DNA of 64,000 nucleotides from contig NC_061863.1 in the NCBI RefSeq assembly GCF_907164915.1, positions 2,603,840 to 2,667,839 on the forward strand, in the 5' to 3' direction. This DNA is from Impatiens glandulifera. Taxonomy: Eukaryota; Streptophyta; Magnoliopsida; Ericales; Balsaminaceae. Under the pieces are notes generated by a model, which saw nothing but the letters and a program-made list of their open reading frames with translations, did no database searches and was not told where the DNA came from. Position 1 is the stretch's first letter. Each line of letters begins with the position of its first letter. The translations under genes and the position numbers were made by a program. Below are positions 15,000-23,514 of this stretch, piece by piece.

Positions 15000-15625
15000 T
15001 AGATGTGAGTCCTATTTTAATGGGAATTTGATGAGTCGATCCACCTACACGTCTTGCTTTTACTACTAGATCGGGGGTTACTCCACGTATTACTTGACGT
15101 AAAACAAAAGTGAATTTGTTTATGTCCTTTGTTGAATCATTTTTATGACTTGATAGATAATTTGATAAGCCAATGATTTTATTTTTCGTGTTTTAGAATA
15201 CAGTTAACCAATATTTTAACTAATCAATTACAATAAATTGGATCCGATTTTGCACGATTTTGAATGAGAGAAAGAAGTGAGAAATCCTCTTTTCGACTCC
15301 GATTTTCCCACTCTAGTCGTTTCTTTTTTTGGGGAAAACGGTTAGAATCATTTCATAAAAATTTCTAAAGTGGGAGGGTTAGAAATCAAAGATAGACAAA
15401 CTCTATCTATGATTAAGGATGACAATCAAAAGACCCTAAAAAACTAATTAGTAGCATTCATATTCTAAAAAAACAGAGATTACAAACAGAAAATACTACA
15501 TTCAAACATAATCATCACAACCTAGTATTTTTGCATGCCATCTGTTTTGATTGATATGCCTTATTCCCTTTCCTCTAACGATAAAATGAGATTGTATTAA
15601 AGAGGATGATGAATATTGTTGTTTC
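15000..15625. other. Non-coding DNA between tRNA relics and LINE relic
   Basis: Moderately AT-rich, no frame longer than chance. It may include decayed 3' parts of the minus-strand LINE relic to its right; nothing was recognisable. Confidence 0.4.
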
Positions 15626-15639
15626 TCAATTTGGATTCT

Positions 15640-16850
15640 CTCTTTGTACGAGCCCGTTCTGATTTGATAGAAAGATTTGTTTATTAGAATTTAAGCTTTT
15701 ATCTTTGTTATCTTTAACTTGAATTTTTGTGTTCTTATTTTCCTTATTTTTAGCTTCAACTTTAGACTTCACATTGGCTTTAGAATATTCTTTATCGGTT
15801 TTAGAATTCTCTGTTTCAGTTTTGAAAGTTAGGTATCTTTCTCTTGTGTTTCTTAACAACAACCTGAGGTTCATCTTCCATTTTCATTCTGATCCTTCGC
15901 ATAATAATAAATTTTCTTTTTCACTTCACATTGATTCCCTTTACTTTTTTTTCACTTCTTTCCCTTTTCCCAGAATCTTTCTTACTTTCTTCTATAACTG
16001 TCAGATCTTTGAGTTTAGTTTCTTCTGTTTCTTTCTTTTTCTTTAATACTTCTTGACTTTTCTGGTTTTTTTACTATTCTTTAGCTTTATCACATTTATT
16101 GTGCAGGAAAGTGTTACAAAAAGCACACCTCTTTGATTTTCATTCATAAGAGATCTTCATGACATTGTGTGCTTTCCTTTCCTATCAACAATTGTCATTT
16201 TCATTGGCAGAACACTCATATGATGCCTTTAATGCTAATTCTAGCAAAGGACAAGTGCTCTCTACTCCTCCTTCAATTATTAGGTCCATATATAATAGTT
16301 TCCCAATTGTACCTGCAAAATGATTAATTACTTCAGCATTGTACATGTGGGTTGAAATGTTTCAGAGAGTTTGAACTAAATCTGGGCCATTTCCTTTGGT
16401 CTACTATGTAGATTTATCTCTTCTAACCATTTTTCCAACTTCATGCAATTTGATCCTATGTAAATATGCCCTCTCTCTAGGTTTTTTTTTTAGATTTAAG
16501 CGATTTTGAACTATAGAAAGTAGATGTCATGTATATTTACAGAAATTTTTTTAAGTCAATTTTCTCCCCATCGTTTAGTTAAAGCCAATGATACTCTGTT
16601 TTTTCCAATAAAATTTTCAATCAGCACCACAAACTCTCAGTCTTCAATACATTTCTCCTCTACTTTAAAAGGCAGTTTGAATTCAAAAGGAGAGTTGAGT
16701 GCCTCTACATTTGTTTGGATATCCCCAAGTAGACTTTTCCTTTGTATGCATGGTCTTCAGATTTCTTTTCTGCTTTATTCTTTCATACCTCGTTGACTTT
16801 CCATGTTGAATTACTCCTGATAGTGTAAGTCTTGGTTTTTGGAGCCTTAA
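15640..16850 (-). pseudogene. Decayed LINE ORF1 (DUF4283/zinc-knuckle type)
   Basis: Minus-strand conceptual translation across several stops and frameshifts gives a recognisable plant L1 ORF1 pattern: a FEFKLPFKVEEK block near 16700, then IENFIGKNRVSLAL, then GHIYIGSNCMKLEKWLEEI near 16450, and finally a knuckle-like SKRCAFCNTFLHNKC (16100-16140). A Lys/Asn-rich tail runs to about 15640. In intact relatives this protein is the nucleic-acid-binding chaperone of the LINE particle. The endonuclease and reverse transcriptase were not found next to it. The call rests on pattern memory. Confidence 0.6.
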
Positions 16851-18249
16851 TCAGCTATTTATTGTATCAACTGACCATTTAACTATCTCATCATATTCTA
16901 CTTTCTTTAGTAAATTTCAATCTTAAAGATAGTGAATATTGAGTTGGACTGTTATTTGCTTAGCTTTCTCTTTACTAATTGTGATTTCTCATTTTTTAGC
17001 ATTAATTAGGAGTTTGGTAATCTAGTTTATAAGACCAAACATGTTGACTCTTTCATTATAATCAACTTTTCAAATTCCTTCTTTCTTCCCATATTTTTTT
17101 GCTGCATTTTTTTAAGAATTTTTATCAACAATTGATTAATTACCTTTGTTACATTCCTATTTTTCCTAGATAATTTCTTCAGTAATCTTATCAAATTTTT
17201 TTCAGTTATCTACTTTAAACATTCAATCACAAATTCTTTGACTTCCTTATATTTATTGATTTTTTTCTTTCCATTTTAATGAAAAATATAACACAACAAC
17301 AAAGCAACAAAGAATAGCTATTACAGAATATGGTACACCAACTACATTGCAACCAAGTTGTAGTTGAATAACCGACCTAACCTTCGTTTCTTTTTGTATA
17401 CTTACATTGAAAATAGTTGATTCAGTTTCAGCCACTCGAATTTTTTATATTTTTTTTTATTTCTCATCAAACGAATGACATATTCTTCTGAAAATCCTAG
17501 ATATTGTTAGCATGATATTGAAAAAATTTAGACACTCATTTTTTACCATCTAATTTATAAATTATAAATAAATCCGAGCCTAAAATTTAATTTTGTACAA
17601 AAATAAAAATATATTTTATTTTTGGGCTCATTGCACCAGAATAAAATGGAAACAAATAATTTTAAAAAATATTTTTTTATCAATCAGCTCCAAAATTAAT
17701 TAAATATTGGACTAGAATTTTCTAAAAAAAATATTTAATAATAAAAGCAAATAAAAAATAATTCGTGATAATAATAATAGTAATAAAAAATCAAAAAGAA
17801 TAATAAAATCAAAATATTATAGTAATAATAATGATAGTATTAAAAAATAAAATAAAACAAAAAAAATGATTTAGTATTAAAAAAACAAAACAAAACAAAC
17901 AAATAATAATAAGAATAACAATACTATTGTGTATTAATATGTGTGTTTTTGTATTGAAAAAAAAAAGAAGCAAATAAACCGGACCTAAACCCAAAGGAGC
18001 AAGTCTGCTGAAATTAAATGCCCAAACTGATGTAGGCATATGCTTCTTCAACAGGCCTCCATGCAGCAGCAAGTCCTTCTTCAGCTCCCATACAGCATAG
18101 CATGCATATAGTGAAGGACTTCAACTTTAAAAAATAAAAAAAACAGGAGCATGCAGCCTCATTCCCAACGTACATAACTTGTGCTATATATATATAGTGC
18201 ACTAAATTACACGAATAAGCTATCTAAATGAGGCTAAGAGAGGCATCTG
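16851..18249. other. Intergenic DNA, no gene supported
   Basis: T-rich on the plus strand up to about 17450, perhaps the 5' part of the LINE relic, then A-rich to 17960. The block 17970-18180 is less AT-rich and carries a 9-bp inverted repeat (aagtccttc / gaaggactt), too short for a miRNA precursor. Short minus-strand frames here match no family I know. Confidence 0.45.
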
Positions 18250-18252
18250 TGA

Positions 18253-18579
18253 CATTGGAGTAGCCTCGATCGAGCCATCATGTTAGGCCGTCGTCCCAGA
18301 AACGCTCCGAATCGCAAGCTGTCCCAAGTACAGTTGCCTGAAATTCAATCGCTAATAACTAAGGCTAGACTGCACCAAAGGGAATAAACCATAGACAAAA
18401 TTAAAGCCGTGAACGAATGCTTTAAAATGGTAGTAACTAGTAACCGACGCTTGTCATTCATGGAATTGTGCACAATTATAGATAGGCTCATTGTGAACAT
18501 TTTGACACCACATGCATCTCGTTTGGTGCATTGTGGTGGTCAATTGAATGAAAGGTGCCCGCGCTGGTTTTCGGGTTAG
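18253..18579 (+). other. Interrupted open frame of unknown nature
   Basis: The frame is open from 18253 to 18579 except for one TAA at 18385. The first part from the ATG at 18280 is Arg/Pro-rich; the second part contains CFKMVVTSNRRLSFMEL. The block is less AT-rich than its surroundings. I recognise no family. It may be a broken exon or chance. Confidence 0.25.
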
Positions 18580-18982
18580 TTAGGAATCATTTGAAAAGTA
18601 CATGCATGCAACATAATTAATGAATAAGAGCATCCTTTTGATCATCCGGGACATTCACCTTCTCTTAGTCCTGTTTAATTGGCAAATCTAAATCACACAA
18701 TATTTTATTACAATTAGCATGAGTATTAATTAGTATTTTTTATTTTCGGGTTTATTGTTTTTTATTACACTATTATTATTATTATTACTATGATTATTTT
18801 ATTTTAATTTTTGGTTATATTTTTATTATTACTATCATCATTATTATTATTACTATGATTATTTTTTAATATTTTAATTTATGAAATTCTATCCCAATAT
18901 TTATATAATCTTGAAACCAATAGATACAATTTTTTTTTTTCAAAATTAGTTATTTTAATCCGATATAATGAACCTAAAAATA

Positions 18983-19063
18983 CAGTATGTTTTATTTTGA
19001 TAAAATTACATTTTTATACTCGAGATTATTTTAAATTGTATAAATTGAGGGGTAAAAAATTAA
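18983..19063 (+). repeat. Left copy of an 80-bp direct repeat flanking a minisatellite
   Basis: tatgttttattttgataaaa, then gggattatt/gagattatt and aaattgagggg blocks recur at 19868-19940 in the same order and direction. Confidence 0.6.
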
Positions 19064-19348
19064 ATGAGTATAAGAAACTTGTGTACGTACAATGTCAATA
19101 CCTATCCAATGTTTATTCCATATTAACTTGAGGTTATTCACACCGATCTCGTGTTAATAGAAAATGGTCATTGTTAGCTTTGTCCCGTTTAGAGTTAGTT
19201 TTTACACAAGTAAGGAAACATCTAGCGTTTATCTCTATTGGGGTTAGCTTTTTACGCAAATTAAAAGTAGAAGAATAATCCAAATTTTGTCATGATGTTT
19301 GAGACTTTTTTTGTCCACTACTGTTTCTTTTTCAAGACGATCATCTTC

Positions 19349-19845
19349 TACTAATAGATCACACCTCGACTTATTCTACAATTTCATTGGATTCAATCAT
19401 TGGTCTTCGTTGAGCCAACAAATATTTGACTGTTACTAATAGGTCAATTTTAATTTACTATACAACTTTCATTGGGCTCAATTTACTTTCGATGTTGAAC
19501 CAACATGGTCCCCATACTTGCTAATAGGTCAAATTCGACTATCCTCTTCAACTTTCATTGAATTTTGTTTCACGTTGCTGTTGAGCCAAGTGAGTCTTTA
19601 TTGTTGCTATTAGGTCGAGTTAAACTTCCTCTTAAACTCTCCTTGGATTATGTCTCAAATCGCCGCTGAGCCAACAACTTTTTAGTTATGGTTAAGGTCC
19701 ACTTTGACTTCTTCTGCAATTTGTGTTGGATTTCACCTATTATCATCGTTGAACCAGCATTTTCCATTATTTCTAATAGGCTAACTCCGATTTCTTTCCA
19801 GCTTAAACTATTTACATCGATCGTTGTTGTTAAGCCAACAATGTC
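19349..19845 (+). repeat. Diverged minisatellite, period about 84 bp, about 6 copies
   Basis: The block aataggtc...gact...caactttcattgga...gttgagccaaca recurs with aataggtc-like starts near 19354, 19438, 19525, 19609, 19690 and 19775. Copies differ by many substitutions, so the array is old. No frame is kept through the copies. Confidence 0.75.
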
Positions 19846-19867
19846 TTGCTCGGGATTTTGTCTATTA

Positions 19868-19945
19868 GTATGTTTTATTTTTATAAAATTTAATTTGTAA
19901 ATTCGGGATTATTTAAAAATTATAAATTGAGGGATACAAAATGAG
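19868..19945 (+). repeat. Right copy of the 80-bp direct repeat
   Basis: Partner of 18983-19063. A short tandem copy of aatgagtctctacaacag follows it and leads directly into the tRNA-Ser relics. Confidence 0.6.
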
Positions 19946-19980
19946 TCTCTACAACAGAATACAAAATGAGTCTCTACAAC

Positions 19981-20150
19981 AGACAAAACTCACATGATTT
20001 CTAGTCATTTTCGATAACCACTAAAAGGGAAAAAAATCATTTATACATAGTTTATTTTCATTAAATTTTCCATGATAAGATTATTGTGTGAATCAAAAAT
20101 AAAATTAAATATTTCTAATCATTCCCGATAAACACTCCAACACAACCACA
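19981..20150 (-). pseudogene. Two tRNA-Ser 5'-part fragments
   Basis: 19981-20022 (cacatgatttctagtcat, gataaccact) and 20110-20150 (tttctaatcattcccgataa, cactcc) match the anticodon and D-arm halves of the tRNA-Ser copies but lack the T arm. Confidence 0.65.
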
Positions 20151-20204
20151 TTTAAGTACATTAAACAGAAAAAACACAATCATTTATAAATAGTTTTTTT
20201 ATAA

Positions 20205-20286
20205 CGTGGTCGGCAAGATTCGAATCTACGCGGGTAAAATCCAAATGATTTCAAGTCATGCCCGATAACCACTCCGACATAACCAC
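20205..20286 (-). pseudogene. tRNA-Ser-like copy with UGA anticodon, damaged
   Basis: 82 nt. The minus-strand anticodon loop reads ACTTGAAAT, so the anticodon would be UGA. The acceptor stem (GTGGTTA against CGACCAC) and variable arm carry mismatches, so function is doubtful. Confidence 0.7.
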
Positions 20287-20393
20287 ATTTATTTAAATAC
20301 ATTAAAGAGAAAAAAAAGACAATCATTTATGCATAGTTTTTTTTTTCATAATAAGGTTATTTTGTAGATAAAAAAAATAAAATAAATTTATTA

Positions 20394-20475
20394 CGTGGTT
20401 AACAAGATTCAAATCTGTGAGGGCAAAGCCTACATGATTTCTAGTCATGTTCGATAATCACTCCGGCGTGACAAC
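20394..20475 (-). pseudogene. Degenerate tRNA-Ser (AGA) copy
   Basis: 82 nt. The anticodon loop is kept; the T loop has become ttcaaatc and the acceptor stem is mispaired. Confidence 0.75.
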
Positions 20476-20643
20476 ATTTGTTTATATTATATACGTACAT
20501 TAAAAAGAAAAAAAAGACAATAACGTGACAACATTTGTTTATATTATATACGTACATTCAAAAGAAAAAAGACAATCATTTATTCATTGTTTTTTTTTCA
20601 TAACAAATTTATTTTGTGAATAAAAAAATAAAAAAAATTATTA

Positions 20644-20718
20644 CGTATCAGCAGGATTCAAACCTGCACGGGCAACATGATTTCTAGTCATGCCGGATAA
20701 CCACTCCGGCATGATCAC
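20644..20718 (-). pseudogene. Degenerate tRNA-Ser (AGA) copy with shortened variable arm
   Basis: 75 nt. About 7 nt are missing from the variable arm and the T loop is ttcaaac. Confidence 0.75.
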
Positions 20719-20782
20719 ATTTGTTTAATTAAATGCATAAAAAGAAAAAAGTTAATCATTTATGCATAGTTTTTTTTTATAA

Positions 20783-20864
20783 CGTGGTCGGCAGGATTCG
20801 AACCTGCGCGGGCAAAGCCCACATGATTTCTAGTCATGCCCAATAACCACTCCGGCACGACCAC
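20783..20864 (-). tRNA. tRNA-Ser(AGA), probably intact
   Basis: 82 nt, nearly identical to the CGA gene at 14783. The acceptor stem (GTGGTCG/CGACCAC), T arm and class II variable arm are perfect. The anticodon loop is CTAGAAA, so the anticodon is AGA (inosine-34 after editing), reading UCU/UCC/UCA. One D-stem pair is a G-U wobble (ATTGGG where ATCGGG is usual). A CAA-type motif (AAACAAAT) sits upstream. The nearest T-run on the minus strand is about 36 nt downstream, weaker than for the CGA gene, so expression is less certain. Confidence 0.82.
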
Positions 20865-20907
20865 ATTTGTTTAAATATATTAAAGAGAAAAATAATAATC
20901 ATTATTA

Positions 20908-20988
20908 CGTGGTCGACAAGATTCAAACATTCCAGACAAAGCCCACATGATTTCTAGTCATACCCGATAACCACCACGGTACGACCAC
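20908..20988 (-). pseudogene. Degenerate tRNA-Ser (AGA) copy
   Basis: 81 nt. The anticodon arm is kept; the T arm is destroyed (ttcaaacattcc). Confidence 0.75.
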
Positions 20989-21075
20989 ATCTGTTTATGC
21001 ATGTTATGCATAGTTTTTTCATTATTTTTTTTTTAATAACTAAGATTATTTCGTGGATAAAAAAATAAATTTATT

Positions 21076-21205
21076 ACGCGGGGATTTGAACCTACGGATA
21101 AAAAAAATTTTAAAAAATTATTACGTGGTCAACAAGATATAAATCTACCCACACAAAACCTGTATAATTTTGAGTAATGCTCATTAACCCTTCAAGCACA
21201 ACAAC
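21076..21205 (-). pseudogene. tRNA-Ser fragment plus a heavily decayed copy
   Basis: 21076-21096 keeps only a B-box-like end. 21124-21205 is an 82-nt copy with changes in every arm (the anticodon region reads ATTTTGAGTAAT on the plus strand). Confidence 0.6.
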
Positions 21206-21350
21206 ATTTGCTTAAGTACATTAAAAAGAATAAACACAAATATTTAATATAGTTTGTTTTCATTATTTAAGATTATTTTGTGGATGTAAAAGTAAAATAA
21301 ATTTATTAAATGATTAGCGGACAATTTATAGTCATGCCCAAAATTTATTA

Positions 21351-21590
21351 TGTGGTCGACATGATTCAAAGTTGCACATAATTTCCTTAATAACCACTCT
21401 GACATGACTATATTTGTCTAACTATATTAAAAATAAAAAACACAGTCACATATTAAAAGAGAAAAAATAACATTTACATTTTAAAGATTTTTTTCTTATG
21501 GTATAGAAGAGGGTCAATAAGATTCAAACTTGCGCGGACAAAGTGCACATGATTTCTAATAATGTTTGATAACCACGGTAGCACGACCAC
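21351..21590 (-). pseudogene. Two decayed tRNA-Ser copies
   Basis: 21351-21411 (61 nt, anticodon arm deleted) and 21509-21590 (full length, mispaired acceptor stem, altered T arm). Both are embedded in the same A-rich spacer as the other array members. Confidence 0.6.
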
Positions 21591-21701
21591 ATATGTTTAA
21601 GTATTTGAGAGAAAAACACAATCATTTATGCATATTTTAATTTCATTAATTTTTCCATAATAAAGTTATTTTATGAATAAAAAAATAAAATAAATTTATT
21701 A

Positions 21702-21752
21702 CGTGGTCGACAAAATTTAAGTTTGCGCAGGTAAAACAACATGATTTCAGAC
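21702..21752 (-). pseudogene. tRNA-Ser 3'-half fragment, last clear array member
   Basis: acgtggtcgacaaaatttaa and catgatttcag match the T and anticodon arms. The similarity then stops at an unrelated inverted-repeat segment. Confidence 0.6.
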
Positions 21753-22965
21753 CAAAACTTGCCGTGACCTTGTTTTAATTAAGGTACACTTTCATGTTTT
21801 GCTTACCATACTTGAAGTGAAAGTTGAGGTTAAGAAGTTTTGGTATGAAGAGAATTTGTTGACGTCCTCCTACTAAGACTATCATTGATCCAATACAAGA
21901 CATGAAGTTAAGTACATTAAAGATAAAGAAACACAATCATTTATACAATTTAATCCATCAAACAAGAACTCAGTCATTTGTGTGTCATCCACTCATCTAT
22001 AATTTGTTTTAATCATTTTTCTATAATAATTAATCATGTTATTCTTAAATTCTATCCAATCTTCAATCCAGGGTTTCTCCATAATTATAGTTCTCCATTT
22101 ATTCAGATGTTCTTAATTCAAGAAATTTTGTCAATTAGACGATTATATATGAACTAAAAATAAAATAAATCTTATTACATGATGGTTGTAAAATTCAAAG
22201 GGCAAAGTCCACATGTTTGTTAGTCATGCTAGAAAATCAATATGCCACACGCCATGGTGCTACACTTACCAACCATTTCACAATAAATTGTTTTTTACTT
22301 AATATATAAAGGAAATTTTCTTATTTGTAAATATTGAACTCTTATATATAACAAAATTAGAAAAAAAATATTTTAACCTACTAGGTTGATTTTTTGATTT
22401 ATTAGTAGATTGATCGGATGCCCTTGTGGTTGCGGACTGCCCCATGTGCTTGTTAGGCTTACCCAATACCAACTCTAATACATGATACACAATTCTAATT
22501 GTTGTATTCTTATGAATGAGATCTTAGGTAAAGTACAAGAGCAAGTTAAGTCCATTAAAGGAAAAAAAATGAATTTGTTTTGTAATCCAATCCATCAACC
22601 AATAACTTGCTCATTTGTGTTTCATCCATCATCAATCACCTATAGTTTCTTTTAATTACTTTTTAATAATAATAATAATAAATAATGGTTATTCATAAAT
22701 TATATCATTTAACTATCATAATCCTGAATATATAATAATTATTTATTTTTCATCTGTTACCCGAGCACTAATAAATACGATAAAATATATAATAATATTA
22801 ATATATTTATTTATTTTTCATATTTTATAAGATTTTTAAATTTATTTTCTTATAATAATATAATTTTTCATATGTTGTAATATATATAATATAAAAAATA
22901 ATTTATATAATTTTATCAAATAATTATTTTATTTAAAAAAAAAATAAAAAATTAAGTATAAGAGT
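21752..22965. other. Intergenic DNA with one possible hairpin and a tRNA-like scrap
   Basis: 21752-21850 begins accaaaactt and ends aagttttggt, with an inner actttca/tgaaagt pair. 22175-22245 has faint tRNA-Ser similarity (gggcaaagtccacatg, ttagtcatgc). The rest is AT-rich with no gene. Confidence 0.45.
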
Positions 22966-22966
22966 G

Positions 22967-23095
22967 TCCTGTGAGGATTCCTCGAAATTGAACGAGATGT
23001 GGATAAAAAATATCAAAAAAAAAAAAGACGGAAATGATAAACGCATTCCCCGTCCCCCGGATCCGCTCATTGTCATCCTTACTCCTCGAACAGTA
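22967..23095. repeat. Fragment of the GC-rich dispersed repeat, upstream of NUP160
   Basis: gaggattcctcgaaattgaa, then cattccccgtcccccggatc and cattgtcatcctta. It shares its core with 1020-1105 and with the element at 63045-63455. It lies about 420 bp before the NUP160 start codon. Confidence 0.45.
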
Positions 23096-23514
23096 ATATT
23101 TGAACTCATACTTTAAATACATGTTATTGTATTTTATTTTGCAACTTAAATAACTAAAATAATCTTAATTTATTTAATTTTTAATAATTTAATAAAAAAA
23201 ATGTATAAGCTAAATTTTTTCAAATAATCCAGTATCAAATTACCTAAAAATAGAGTAGCAAGGAAAAAAGAAAAGTAGCAGCCAAAAACACTCCCCACGA
23301 GAACTTCCCGCCCGCCAATGACAACCCTTTGGTGACCGCCGCTTCCGAATCCGGCTGCTGCGAACCAAACCTCTTCACTCAACTCTCTTAGCTTCTTTAC
23401 CAATTTCCACTCTCTAAATCTCCCTCTTTTCTGCAATCTCTAGCATCTCTAATACATAATATTGAGTAGGGTTTTCGGTTTTTTGTTACTTCTATCTCTC
23501 AACCAATCCAGCTG

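Noticed and set aside
18075..18122. aagtccttc / gaaggactt inverted repeat as a miRNA precursor
   Set aside because: The stem is only 9 bp with a loop of about 30 nt, well short of a plant miRNA hairpin.
17809..18202. Minus-strand frames of 62-87 codons
   Set aside because: Largely low-complexity Phe/Ile runs from A/T-rich DNA; no domain and no supporting splice structure.
20205..21752. tRNA copies as transferred organellar DNA
   Set aside because: They match the nuclear cytosolic tRNA-Ser form, with CAA-type upstream motifs, and lack any flanking plastid or mitochondrial genes.
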